Shown: positions 29,874-39,039 of the stretch, piece by piece
Numbering within the stretch: position 1 is the first letter of the stretch
Layout of the letters: each line of letters starts with the position of its first letter
NCBI RefSeq assembly: GCF_000429085.1
Contig: NZ_AUBE01000033.1
Coordinates: forward strand, 1 to 56,547
Reading direction: 5' to 3'
Length of the DNA stretch: 56,547 bases
Source: Streptomyces flavidovirens DSM 40150
GTDB taxonomy: Bacteria; Actinomycetota; Actinomycetes; Streptomycetales; Streptomycetaceae
Position numbers and translations under genes: made by a program
The notes under the pieces: model-generated
Databases searched by the model: none
The model's input: only the letters and a program-made list of their open reading frames with translations
Told to the model about the DNA's origin: nothing

Positions 29874-32800
29874 GTGAGCAGCAGGCCATCCCGAGGCGCT
29901 GCTCGCCTCGCAGCGATACTCGACGCACTTCCTGACGGGCTGTTGCTCGTCAACTGCAACGGCACCGTCGTCAATGCCAACACCATCGCCCTGGAGACTT
30001 TCGAGTCGCCGGGCACCGGGCTCGTCGGGCGCGGACTGCTCGACCTGCTGCCGATGTTCGACTCGAAGCTGATTCCGGGGTCGATGCGGCGGGCCGACGG
30101 CGCGGACGATCAAGGGCGTACGAAACCGACCCGCATGATCGCGCGGCGCACGGACGGGACGGAGTTCCCGGTCGAGGTGACCAGCGCGAACCTGGAGGAC
30201 GGCCGGGACGCGTACGCCTCCCACACGGACCGGCCCGGCTACACCGGCGACGAGCTGCTGATGCTCGTCGTACGTGATCTCTCGGGCACCGTCGACACCG
30301 AGGCCGAGCTGGCCCGTTCGCAGCGCCAGACCGAGATGATCCTGCGCGCCGCCTCCGAGGGCGTCGTTGGGACCGACACTGACGGGCGCGTGGTCCTCGT
30401 CAACCCGGCCGCGGCGCAGATACTGGGTTACCGCGCGAGCGACCTCGGCGGCAAGGAGCTGCACCCCCTCGCGATCCATTCGAAGGGTGACGGCACGCCC
30501 TTCCCGTACGAGGATTCGCCCCTCGCGGACACCCTCAAGTCCGGGCGCAAGCACCGGGTGCGCGGGCAGGTCCTGTGGGCGAAGAACGGCAAGCCGGTCG
30601 CCGTCGATCTCACGACCGCTCCGGTACGGGACGGCGACCAGCTGGTCGGCGCCGTGATGACCTTCACCGACCGCCGGCCGTACGACGAACTGGTCGAGAA
30701 GCAGGCCGAGGTGCTCGAACGCGAGGCCAAGCGGTACGAGGAGATGGCCGGGCGGCACGCCCAGCTGACCGCCGTACTGGGCGACTCGCTGCGCGGGCCG
30801 CTGGAGGAACTGCGGGGCGAGCTGGGCACGCTGGCCTCCGACCCCGCCGGGCAGCTGTGGCCCGAGGCGAACCAGATCCTGCATCATCTGGCCGCCGGTT
30901 ACGCCCGGATGACCACCCTTGTCGACAATGTCCTGGGCTTCCAGCGGCTGGCGGCGGGCACGGAGCAGCTGACGAAGACGAAGGTGCTGCTCGACGGTGT
31001 CGTGGCGGCCGGTGTCGAGGGCGCGATCGAGCTGATCGGGCCCGGCCGGGCGCAGTTCGCCGTGCACGCGCCGCCGATAGAGGCCGAGGTGGACGCGGGG
31101 CGGCTGGCCACGGCGCTCGCGCATCTCGTCGCCGACGTGGCCGGGATCGACTCGACGGGCAAGGCCCCGGCGGCGGCGCCGGGCGGCGGCTACACGGATT
31201 CGACGATCGTGGTCGCGGCGGCGCAGCGCGGTGACGTCGTACGCATCGAGGTGCGCGGGCCGTACGCCGGGGGAGACCCGGTGCACGAGCCGATCGTGCG
31301 CGGCATCGTGGCGGCGCACGGCGGCGTACTGCAGACGCATGAAGTGCCCGGCATGAGCGGAAGCGCGTACGTGCTGGAGGTGCCGCTCGGCGCGGGCGCC
31401 GGGGCGGTCGCTCCGGCGCAGGGCAGGGCGGCCGCTCCGGACCCGGCGCCGGTGCCGACGCGGCAGCCGGCGCCCGCGGACGGTGGCGGGCGGCGGGCAC
31501 GGCGGTCGTCCACGGACGCCTTCCTGGAGGCGGACGGCAAGGGCGCGGCGGGCGAGCAGGCGGCTGGGGCCGCTCAGGCCCCGGCCGACGCGGGCTCGGC
31601 GGGCCCAGCGGGCTCGCAGGGTACGGTCGCGGCGCCCACGGGGAGGCGCAGGGCGCGGCCTGGTGGGCCGGGCGAGGCGGGCGCCGGTGGGGCGCGGGAA
31701 CGTATTCCGGCGCAGGCGGGGGGAGATGGCGCGGGCTCGGCTTCCGGGGCCGCTGCCGACTCCGGTGGTACGGGGCGCAGGCGTGGGCGGCCCAGCCCCG
31801 TCGAAGGCGGCGGCGAGGGGCGTACGGGCGGAGGCGGAGGCGGCGTAGAGCTGCGGGCCGCGCTTCCGGCTGCCGCCGCGCCGGCCGGTCCCACGGGTGC
31901 GGTCTCGGAAGGCTCCGTCGTGACGGCCTCCGAGGGGGCGCACGGAACCGGGCGCGCGGCGCTGGGCGAGACGGTGCCGCCCCAGGGGGTGCCCGTCGAC
32001 GTACCGGGGTCGCCAGGGCGTCGTGCGCGACGCGGTGAGGACGGGGCGCACGGGAATGTGCCCGCGCTTCCCGCCCTGCCTTCCGCGCCGTCTCCCGGAA
32101 ACGAGTCCCAGCAGCAACAGCAGCCGCAGCAGACTTCCGGGCGGCGGGCGCGGCGGGCGCTCGCGCCGGCGCAGGCGCGGGCCGAGGCGCCCCGCAGCCC
32201 GTTCGCGCTGCCGCCGGCCGACGCCGACCGGGTGCCGCCGGCGCCGGGCGGGGCGGACGTATCGCCGCCTGGACGCCACGACGCCGTACGCACTCCTCCG
32301 GACGCCGACCACACGCCGCCGCAGCCGCATCCCACTCCGGCACCGACAGGGCGGCGCAGGGCGCGCAGCGACGTTCAGTCCGGGCAGCCGGTGCAGCCCG
32401 ACTGGGCGGCGGCCAACGGCACCCCCCGCCACGGTCCGGCCACGCCCGCTCCGGCAGGGGCAGCGCTTCCCGGCGCCGCCGAACACGCCAGCGGCGCCGT
32501 CTCCGTGCCCCCGACCTGGTCGGCCGTCCCCAGCGGAGCCACCGCGACGACGACCGGTACGACACAGACCTGGCCCGCGCCCGGCTTCGCGGGCACGGCG
32601 GTGAACGAGAACGAGGCCGAGCAGCACGGGGGCGCGGCGGCGGACGGCATGGCCGACGCGGCCGGCCCGAACGGCTTCGTCGGACCGAAGGGCCCGAACG
32701 GCTCGGCCGGCGCGCCCGGCGCGAGCGGCGCGGCCGGCCCGAACGGCAACGCGCCCCGCGCGGCCGGCATCGCGCCCGTAGCCGCACCCGCCAACTCGGC

Positions 32801-34343
32801 CGGCTGGGGCGACGGGCACGGCGGAATCGGCCCAGCCAGTCCGAACGGTGCGGCCGGCCCGAACGGCAACGCGCCCCGCGCGCCCGGCATCGCGCCCGTA
32901 GCCGCACCCGCCAACTCGGCCGGCTGGGGCGACGGGCACGCCGCGATCGGCTCAGCCGGACCGAACGGCGCGGCCGGCACGCCCCCACCCGCACCCGCCC
33001 CTGCACCCGCGCCCTCCACCGGACAACAGCACCCAGGCGCCGCGCAGCCTTTGCCGCCTGCCCAGCCCCTCCCCGCCGAGACGCCCGCAGCGTCCCCACC
33101 GTCCCCAGCGGCCCCTGCGACCCCCGCCGCCCCTGCCGCCCCCGCGGCGACGCCGACACCGGGGCAGATGCCCGCACCCATGCCCGCACCCACGCCCCCG
33201 CCGCCCCCCGCCGCCCTGCCCGCCGACGCCTCGCAGGGCCGCGCGTTCAGCGTGCGTACCCTCGGCCAGGGCATGCCGTTCGCCCAGCAGGTCGCCCAGC
33301 AGCAGAATCAGACCCTGGGCTCCGGGCGGCGCCGTAAGCTCGCTGCCGCGCGGCCGGAGGCGGAGCAGTCCGCGCCCGCCGAAGGCACCGCGACGCAGGA
33401 TGCCGCCGAGCCCGGAGCCCGCCCGCACCCGCAGAGCCCCCAGAGCCCCCAGAGCCCCCACGGCTCTCTCCAGCAGCGGCTGCCCGCCCACGCCGAGGGC
33501 CGCGCGTACGCCATAGGCGCACCCGACGAGGGCTCCGAGGGCCCCGAGCCGCTGGACGGCCCCAACGGCGCCGTGGAGGTGGCCAACCGGCCCCAGCCGC
33601 AGCCCGTCGACGACGAGCTGCCCCCCGAGCCGCTCGACAACCCGCGCCGCCTGCTGGTGTGGCCCGCCCCCGACGTCTCGACGCAGCAGGCGCTGAGCGA
33701 CCGCGGGTACCGCCCGGTGATCGTGCACTCCCGCGAAGAAGTCGACGCGCAGATAGCGGCGTTCCCGGCGGCGCTGTTCGTAGACCCGCTGACCGGTCCC
33801 ATCACCCGTACGGCGCTCCAGTCGCTGCGCCAGGCCGCCGTCGCCGCCGAGGTCCCCGTCCTGGTGACGGCCGGGCTCGGGCAGGCGACGCGTGAGGCGG
33901 CGTACGGCGCCGATCCCGCCGTACTGCTGAAGGCGCTCGCCCCGCGCGACAGCGAGCAGCACCCGTCGCGCGTCCTGCTGATCGAGGAGCACGAGGAGAT
34001 CGCGCTCGCGCTGACGGCGACGCTGGAGCGGCGCGGCATGCAGGTCGGGCGCGCCGGGACGGACACCGAGGCGGTCACGCTGGCGACGCAGATGCGGCCG
34101 AACCTGGTGGTGATGGACCTGATGCAGGTACGCCGACGCCGCGCCGGAATCATCGACTGGCTGCGCGCGAACGGGCAGTTGAACCGCACTCCGCTGGTCG
34201 TCTACACCTCCGCCGGCCTCGACGAGGGCGAACTGCACCGGCTCGCTTCGGGGGAGACGGTGCTCTTCCTCGCGGAGCGCTCGACGAGCAGTGAGGTGCA
34301 GGGCCGGATCGTCGATCTGCTCGCGAAGATCGGCACCAACTGA
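29874..34343 (+). CDS. Large PAS-pseudokinase-receiver protein with long disordered centre
   Basis: 1489 residues from GTG 29874, with GGGAGGA 9 bases upstream. Two PAS domains (about 10-140 and 155-260; ALPDGLLLVNCNGTVVNANT and AASEGVVGTDTDGRVVLVNP) precede a kinase-like region (about 295-510). Its DHp-like helix reads LGDSLRGPLEELRGEL, with no phosphoacceptor His, and the ATPase part (ALAHLVADVAG) lacks a clear N-box Asn. Residues about 510-1230 are Ala/Gly/Pro-rich and probably disordered, with about seven spaced GRRxAR-like basic motifs. The end holds two receiver-like folds (LLVWPAPDVSTQQALSDRGY; VLLIEEHEEIALALTATLER with Asp in VVMDLMQ). It looks like a signalling scaffold, not a working kinase. 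Confidence 0.85.
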   Translation: MSSRPSRGAARLAAILDALPDGLLLVNCNGTVVNANTIALETFESPGTGLVGRGLLDLLPMFDSKLIPGSMRRADGADDQGRTKPTRMIARRTDGTEFPVEVTSANLEDGRDAYASHTDRPGYTGDELLMLVVRDLSGTVDTEAELARSQRQTEMILRAASEGVVGTDTDGRVVLVNPAAAQILGYRASDLGGKELHPLAIHSKGDGTPFPYEDSPLADTLKSGRKHRVRGQVLWAKNGKPVAVDLTTAPVRDGDQLVGAVMTFTDRRPYDELVEKQAEVLEREAKRYEEMAGRHAQLTAVLGDSLRGPLEELRGELGTLASDPAGQLWPEANQILHHLAAGYARMTTLVDNVLGFQRLAAGTEQLTKTKVLLDGVVAAGVEGAIELIGPGRAQFAVHAPPIEAEVDAGRLATALAHLVADVAGIDSTGKAPAAAPGGGYTDSTIVVAAAQRGDVVRIEVRGPYAGGDPVHEPIVRGIVAAHGGVLQTHEVPGMSGSAYVLEVPLGAGAGAVAPAQGRAAAPDPAPVPTRQPAPADGGGRRARRSSTDAFLEADGKGAAGEQAAGAAQAPADAGSAGPAGSQGTVAAPTGRRRARPGGPGEAGAGGARERIPAQAGGDGAGSASGAAADSGGTGRRRGRPSPVEGGGEGRTGGGGGGVELRAALPAAAAPAGPTGAVSEGSVVTASEGAHGTGRAALGETVPPQGVPVDVPGSPGRRARRGEDGAHGNVPALPALPSAPSPGNESQQQQQPQQTSGRRARRALAPAQARAEAPRSPFALPPADADRVPPAPGGADVSPPGRHDAVRTPPDADHTPPQPHPTPAPTGRRRARSDVQSGQPVQPDWAAANGTPRHGPATPAPAGAALPGAAEHASGAVSVPPTWSAVPSGATATTTGTTQTWPAPGFAGTAVNENEAEQHGGAAADGMADAAGPNGFVGPKGPNGSAGAPGASGAAGPNGNAPRAAGIAPVAAPANSAGWGDGHGGIGPASPNGAAGPNGNAPRAPGIAPVAAPANSAGWGDGHAAIGSAGPNGAAGTPPPAPAPAPAPSTGQQHPGAAQPLPPAQPLPAETPAASPPSPAAPATPAAPAAPAATPTPGQMPAPMPAPTPPPPPAALPADASQGRAFSVRTLGQGMPFAQQVAQQQNQTLGSGRRRKLAAARPEAEQSAPAEGTATQDAAEPGARPHPQSPQSPQSPHGSLQQRLPAHAEGRAYAIGAPDEGSEGPEPLDGPNGAVEVANRPQPQPVDDELPPEPLDNPRRLLVWPAPDVSTQQALSDRGYRPVIVHSREEVDAQIAAFPAALFVDPLTGPITRTALQSLRQAAVAAEVPVLVTAGLGQATREAAYGADPAVLLKALAPRDSEQHPSRVLLIEEHEEIALALTATLERRGMQVGRAGTDTEAVTLATQMRPNLVVMDLMQVRRRRAGIIDWLRANGQLNRTPLVVYTSAGLDEGELHRLASGETVLFLAERSTSSEVQGRIVDLLAKIGTN
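32731..32970 (+). repeat. 120-bp in-frame direct repeat inside the PAS-pseudokinase gene
   Basis: Two adjacent 120-base copies (32731-32850 and 32851-32970) are nearly identical and encode a 40-residue unit containing GPNGNAPRA, GIAPVAAPANSAGWGDGH and GPNGAAG. A third, shorter GPNG-rich echo precedes them. The repeat is in frame, so copy-number change would alter linker length without breaking the protein. Confidence 0.8.
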
Positions 34344-34429
34344 CCCGTGGCGACGCACGCTGAAGGGACCCCGCGCCGTTGCGGAGCCCCTTCAGCAGCT
34401 CGTGGGCCCCGCCAGGGCGCCATGGGCCG

Positions 34430-36076
34430 TCAGAACTTCGTGACGTCCAGCTCGCCGTCCGCGTACTGCTTGCGGATCACCTTCTTGTCGAACTTCCCCA
34501 CGCTCGTCTTCGGCACGGCCGGGATCGTCGCCCAGCGCTCCGGCAGCTGCCACTTCGCGATCTTGCCGGCGAGGAAGGCGCGCAGCTCTTCGTAGTCGGC
34601 GGTCGCGCCCTCCTTCAGCACCACGGTGGCCAGCGGGCGCTCGCTCCACTTGTCGTCCGGTACGGCGACGACGGCCGCCTCGGCGACGTCCGGGTGGGCC
34701 ATCAGGGCGTTCTCCAGCTCAACGCTCGAAATCCACTCCCCGCCCGACTTGATGACGTCCTTCGCGCGGTCGGTGAGGGTCAGGTAGCCGTCGTGGCTGA
34801 TGACGCCGATGTCGCCGGTCTTCAGCCAGCCGTCGTCGCTGAACTTGTCGGCGGGCCTGAAGTCCTCGCCGCCCGCGCCGCCGTAGTACGCCCCGGCGAT
34901 CCAGGGACCGCGTACCTCCAGCTCACCGGCCGACTCGCCGTCCCAGGCCAGGATCTCGCCGCCGGGGCCGATCAGACGCGCCTCAACACCGGCCGGGAAG
35001 CGGCCCTGCGTGACGCGGTACGGCCACTCCTCGTCCGGGGTCAGCCCGGCCGGCGGGTGGGCCATGGTGCCGAGCGGGGAGGTCTCCGTCATGCCCCAGG
35101 CGTGGCACAGGCGCACGCCGAGCTTGTCGTACGCCTCCATGAGGGCGGGCGGGCAGGCCGCGCCGCCGATGGTGACGCTGGCCATGGAGGAGAGGTCGCG
35201 CGGGTTGGCGGTGACCTCGGCGAGCAGGCCCTGCCAGATGGTGGGCACGGCGGCGGCGTGCGTCGGCTTCTCGCGCTCGATCATCTCGGCGAGCGGGGCG
35301 GGCTGGAGGAACCGGTCCGGCATAAGCATGTTGATGCCGGTCATGAAGGTGGCGTGGGGGAGGCCCCACGCCATTACGTGAAATTGCGGGACCACGACCA
35401 GGGTCGTGTCCTTGTCGGAAAGGCCCATCGACTCGGCCATGTTGACCTGCATGGAGTGCAGGTAGATGGAGCGGTGGGAGTAGACGACGCCCTTGGGGTC
35501 GCCGGTGGTGCCGGAGGTGTAACACATGGCGGCGGCGGCGCGTTCGTCCAGCTCGGGCCAGTCGTACGTGGTGGGGCGGTCTGCGATCAGGTCCTCGTAC
35601 TCGTGCACGCGCGGCGCGCAGCCGTCGAGCAGCGAGCGGTCGCCGGGACCGGAGACGACCACGTGCTCGACGGTCTTGAGGTGCGGGAGGAGCGGCGCGA
35701 GCAGCGGCAGCAGCGAGCCGTTGGCGATGACGACGCGGTCGGCGGCGTGGTTGACGATCCAGACGAGCTGCTCGGGGGGCAGGCGCAGGTTGAGCGGGTG
35801 GAGTACGGCGCCCATGGAGGGGATCGCGAGATACGCCTCCAGATGCTCCGCGTTGTTCCACATAAGGGTTGAGATCCGCTGGTCGCCGTCGACCCCGAGC
35901 TCGTCGCGCAGAGCGTTCGCGAGCCGTGTCGCGCGCTCGCCGGTCTCGGCGAAGGTGCGGCGCTGCGGCTCCTTCTCACCGGTCCATGTGGTGACCTGTG
36001 AGCGGCCGTGGATCGTCATCCCGTGCTTCAGGATGCGGGTCACGGTCAGTGGTACGTCCTGCATGGTGCTCAGCAC
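34430..36076 (-). CDS. Long-chain fatty acid-CoA ligase
   Basis: 548 residues. The AMP-forming motif is MCYTSGTTGDPKGVVYSHRS (about 182-201), followed by HAWGMTETSPLGT and the C-terminal DDGWLKTGDIGVISHDGYLT and KDVIKSGGEWISSVELE, with catalytic Lys in KTSVGKFDKK. It activates medium- or long-chain fatty acids with ATP and CoA. GTG 36076 has GGGAGGA 4-5 bases upstream; ATG 36064 is an alternative. It is convergent with the PAS protein. Confidence 0.94.
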   Translation of the reverse strand: MLSTMQDVPLTVTRILKHGMTIHGRSQVTTWTGEKEPQRRTFAETGERATRLANALRDELGVDGDQRISTLMWNNAEHLEAYLAIPSMGAVLHPLNLRLPPEQLVWIVNHAADRVVIANGSLLPLLAPLLPHLKTVEHVVVSGPGDRSLLDGCAPRVHEYEDLIADRPTTYDWPELDERAAAAMCYTSGTTGDPKGVVYSHRSIYLHSMQVNMAESMGLSDKDTTLVVVPQFHVMAWGLPHATFMTGINMLMPDRFLQPAPLAEMIEREKPTHAAAVPTIWQGLLAEVTANPRDLSSMASVTIGGAACPPALMEAYDKLGVRLCHAWGMTETSPLGTMAHPPAGLTPDEEWPYRVTQGRFPAGVEARLIGPGGEILAWDGESAGELEVRGPWIAGAYYGGAGGEDFRPADKFSDDGWLKTGDIGVISHDGYLTLTDRAKDVIKSGGEWISSVELENALMAHPDVAEAAVVAVPDDKWSERPLATVVLKEGATADYEELRAFLAGKIAKWQLPERWATIPAVPKTSVGKFDKKVIRKQYADGELDVTKF

Positions 36077-36210
36077 GGCGTCCTCCCGGTGGGCGCTACG
36101 CGGCAGTAATAAGGGTGGCCTGATTCTGCGCACGTACCGTGCGGTATGTCACTACTTCCGGGCGTACGAATCGGTGGCGGCGCGCGGAGCCCCGGCGAAC
36201 AGGGAGGGGG

Positions 36211-36777
36211 TCAGCGCACCGGGGCCAGCTCCGGGTCCTGGCGCAGCTTGCCGAGGGCGCGCGAGACGGCGCTCTTGACCGTACCGACGGAGACGCCGAG
36301 GACCTCGGCCGTCTGGACCTCGGTGAGGTCCTCGTAGTAGCGCAGTACGACCATGGCGCGCTGGCGGTCCGGCAGCTTCATGACCGCGCGCCACATCGCG
36401 TCGCGCAGCACCTGCTGCTCGGCGGGGTCGGCCGCCGGAGCGCTGACGAGGGCGGGGGCGGGCTCGGGCAGCTCGTCGGTGGCGTACTCGTCGACCTTGC
36501 GCTTGCGCCACTGGGAGGTGCGGGTGTTGAGCAGGGCGCGGCGTACGTACCCGTCGAGGGCACGGTGGTCCTCGATGCGGTCCCAGGCGACGTACGTCTT
36601 GGCGAGCGCCGTCTGCAGCAGGTCCTCCGCGTCGCACGGATTGGGGGTGAGCGAGCGCGCGGTGCGCAGCAGTACGGGCCCCCGGGCGCGTACGTACGTG
36701 GAGAACGACGGATAGGGCGCCGGCGTCGCCGCCCTTGTCGCCGCCCTGGATGCGCTGGTGCAGACAGGCGTGGTCAT
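36211..36777 (-). CDS. SigE-family ECF-type sigma factor
   Basis: 188 residues. Region 2 includes FSTYVRARGPVLLRTARSLT, AEDLLQTALAKTYVAWDRIE and RRALLNTRTSQWRKRKVDEY; region 4 includes LPDRQRAMVVLRYYEDLTEV and AEVLGVSVGTVKSAVSRAL. The RTSQWRKRK signature is that of the actinobacterial SigE-type subgroup. Start ATG 36777, alternatively 36786. No anti-sigma gene is adjacent. Confidence 0.93.
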   Translation of the reverse strand: MTTPVCTSASRAATRAATPAPYPSFSTYVRARGPVLLRTARSLTPNPCDAEDLLQTALAKTYVAWDRIEDHRALDGYVRRALLNTRTSQWRKRKVDEYATDELPEPAPALVSAPAADPAEQQVLRDAMWRAVMKLPDRQRAMVVLRYYEDLTEVQTAEVLGVSVGTVKSAVSRALGKLRQDPELAPVR

Positions 36778-36953
36778 GGCTTCCACGCTAGGAGCGGGAC
36801 GTACGCGGCGGATCGCCCCCAGGTCCCGAACCCGGATCCGCCTCAGGTTGTAGGGGTGGGGCCCGCCCCACCTCCTGAGGGTGGAGGCCGCGTCGTCCCG
36901 CGTAGGGGGCGCGTGTCAGGGACGGGCCCGGTCCTTCGGAGGTCAGCGGGCGA

Positions 36954-37850
36954 TCAGCGGGCGATCCGGGCGACCGGGGCGTCGGCCGAGTTGCGGTCGA
37001 TGGTCAGGCGCCGGCCGCCGTGCCTCTCGGTGACGTTGCCGGCGTACTGGTGGATGCGGCGGTGCGGGGACCAGGCCCACTTGGCCAGCACGCGCTCGCC
37101 GTACAGGGACGGCTTGCCGTCCCAGCGGGCGAACCACATCGCCGACGGCAGGTCCGTGACCCCCGCCCGGCGGGAGCGCTCCATGTGCTGTACGCCGGAC
37201 TCCGCGCTGCTGTAGAAGCCGGGGAGGTAGGCGTACTTGCGTACTTCACGGTTCCAGCCGCGGACGAAGTCGAGGGTGGTGCGTGCGCAGCGGCTGTTCC
37301 GCACGTTGTACGCCTCCATGTCGAGGTAGAGCGCACTTCCTGTCAGCATGCCGAGGGCCTTCGCCGCCCGTACCGCCTGGCGCGCCTCCCTCTTGCCCTG
37401 GCGCCAGGGCGCGCGGCCGATCCGGACGTGCCGCTTGTTCTTGGCGTGCACGCACGGGGACTGCGAGCCGACGAAGATCGGCAGCACTTTCCAGCCCAGC
37501 CGGGTGACGTCCGCCGCCCACCGTCTGCTGAGGTGGCGCTGCTTGGGGCAGGCCCTGCCCCGGCCCCCGAAGTAGACGCCGACGGCCCGGTACGGCGAGG
37601 AACGCCAGGCCCGCAGGGTGGAGACCGGCGGGGCCTTGCAGGTGTCGAACGCCCGGCCGCGGAACGTCACGGTGCGGGCGGCGGACGCCTCCGTCCGCGT
37701 GGCGGGTGCTCTCGACTGTGCCGCCGTCGCCTCTGTCGCCTGCGTCTGTTGCGGGAGGGCCAGCACGCCGAGGGTGGCGGCCAGCGCGAGTCCATATCCG
37801 ATGAGCCTCTTTAGGTACATGAAGGAGAGTGAACGGGTCCCCCGCCGCAC
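36954..37850 (-). CDS. Secreted DUF1906 (glycoside hydrolase-like) protein
   Basis: 298 residues from GTG 37850. The signal helix is MYLKRLIGYGLALAATLGVL, with a cleavage-like QATEA. The DUF1906 TIM-barrel-like domain starts at about 60 (FRGRAFDTCKAPPVSTLRAW, AVGVYFGGRGRACPKQRHLS, GWKVLPIFVGSQSPCV, LYLDMEAYN, WFARWDG, IHQYAGNVTERHGGRRLTID). LDMEAYN supplies the acidic pair expected at a hydrolase-like site. An inner ATG at 37820 lacks a ribosome site. It probably acts on cell-wall material; activity is unproven. Confidence 0.88.
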   Translation of the reverse strand: MRRGTRSLSFMYLKRLIGYGLALAATLGVLALPQQTQATEATAAQSRAPATRTEASAARTVTFRGRAFDTCKAPPVSTLRAWRSSPYRAVGVYFGGRGRACPKQRHLSRRWAADVTRLGWKVLPIFVGSQSPCVHAKNKRHVRIGRAPWRQGKREARQAVRAAKALGMLTGSALYLDMEAYNVRNSRCARTTLDFVRGWNREVRKYAYLPGFYSSAESGVQHMERSRRAGVTDLPSAMWFARWDGKPSLYGERVLAKWAWSPHRRIHQYAGNVTERHGGRRLTIDRNSADAPVARIAR

Positions 37851-37872
37851 CGACGCTCTTCACACTCCGCAG

Positions 37873-39039
37873 TCAGCCATCCGCGCCGAGGATCAACCCG
37901 GACGTGGGAACGCCGGTGCCTGCCGTCACCAGCGAGGTGGCCGCGCCCGGTATCTGGTTCACCGACGTACCGCGCAGCTGTCTGACCCCCTCGGCGATGC
38001 CGTTCATGCCGTGCAGGTACGCCTCGCCGAGCTGGCCGCCGTGCGTGTTCAGCGGCATGGCGTCCCCGGCCACGAAACCGGCGCCCTCGCCGGGCCCGCA
38101 GAACCCGAACTCCTCGAGCTGCATCAGCACGAACGGGGTGAAGTGGTCGTAGAGGATGCCCACATCGATGTCGTCCGGCCGGAGCCCCGAGGTCCGCCAC
38201 AGTTGCCGGGCGACCACGTTCATCTCGGGCAGGCCGGTCAGGCCGTCCCGGTAGAAGCTGGTCATCTGCTCCTGGCCGCGCCCGGCGCCCTGCGCCGCGG
38301 CGACGATCACCGCGGGCGGGTGCGGCAGGTCCCTGGCCCGCTCGCGGGAGGTGACGACGATCGCCTGTCCGCCGTCGGTCTCCTGACAGCAGTCGAGGAG
38401 CCGCAGCGGTTCGACGATCCAGCGCGAGGCGGCGTGGTCGGCGAGGGTGACGGGCCGCTCGTGGAAGTACGCGGCGGGGTTGCGGGCGGCGTGCCGGCGG
38501 GCGGTGACGGCGACGTGGCCGAAGACGTCGGGCGCCAGATCGTACGTATGGAGGTAGCGCTGGGCGGCCATGGCGACCCAGGAGGCGGGGGTGAGCAACC
38601 CGAACGGCAGATTCCAGCCGAGGGCCGCTCCTTCGGCCGAGGGCTCGCGGTGCTGCACGCCCGACCCGAAGCGGCGGCCGGACCGTTCGTTGAACGCCCG
38701 GTAGCAGACGACGACTTCGGCCACCCCGCTCGCCACGGCGAGTGCGGCCTGCTGAACGGTGGCGCACGCCGCGCCGCCGCCGTAGTGAACGCGGGAGAAG
38801 AACGACAGCTCACCGATGCCGGCCGCCTGGGCGACGGTGATCTCGGGGCTGGTGTCCATCGTGAAGGTGACCATGCCGTCGACGTCGGCAGGTGAGAGCC
38901 CGGCGTCCGCGAGGGCGGCCCGTACGGCCTCGACGGCCAGCTTGAGCTCGCTGCGCCCGGAGTCCTTGGAGAAGTCGGTCGCCCCGATGCCGGCGATCGC
39001 AGCCTTCCCACCGAGCGCGTCGGCGCTGCGTACGCTCAC
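37873..39039 (-). CDS. Thiolase-like lipid-transfer protein (SCP-x/Ltp2-like)
   Basis: 388 residues of the thiolase superfamily non-condensing branch: AIAGIGATDFSKDSGRSELK, FTMDTSPEITVAQAAGI, HYGGGAACATVQQAALAVAS, and C-terminal NTHGGQLGEAYLHGMNGIAE. Mycobacterial Ltp2-type members act as retro-aldolases or thiolases on steroid side chains, usually with a DUF35/OB-fold partner, and exactly such a domain lies in the gene directly upstream. Start GTG 39039 overlaps that gene's stop (GTGA). I infer a heteromeric enzyme acting on a CoA ester. Confidence 0.9.
   Translation of the reverse strand: MSVRSADALGGKAAIAGIGATDFSKDSGRSELKLAVEAVRAALADAGLSPADVDGMVTFTMDTSPEITVAQAAGIGELSFFSRVHYGGGAACATVQQAALAVASGVAEVVVCYRAFNERSGRRFGSGVQHREPSAEGAALGWNLPFGLLTPASWVAMAAQRYLHTYDLAPDVFGHVAVTARRHAARNPAAYFHERPVTLADHAASRWIVEPLRLLDCCQETDGGQAIVVTSRERARDLPHPPAVIVAAAQGAGRGQEQMTSFYRDGLTGLPEMNVVARQLWRTSGLRPDDIDVGILYDHFTPFVLMQLEEFGFCGPGEGAGFVAGDAMPLNTHGGQLGEAYLHGMNGIAEGVRQLRGTSVNQIPGAATSLVTAGTGVPTSGLILGADG

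Noticed and set aside
29565..32939. 1124-codon open frame opposite the PAS-pseudokinase gene
   Set aside because: Composition artefact of GC-rich coding DNA; the product is a Gly/Arg run, while the forward strand holds PAS domains and a ribosome site.
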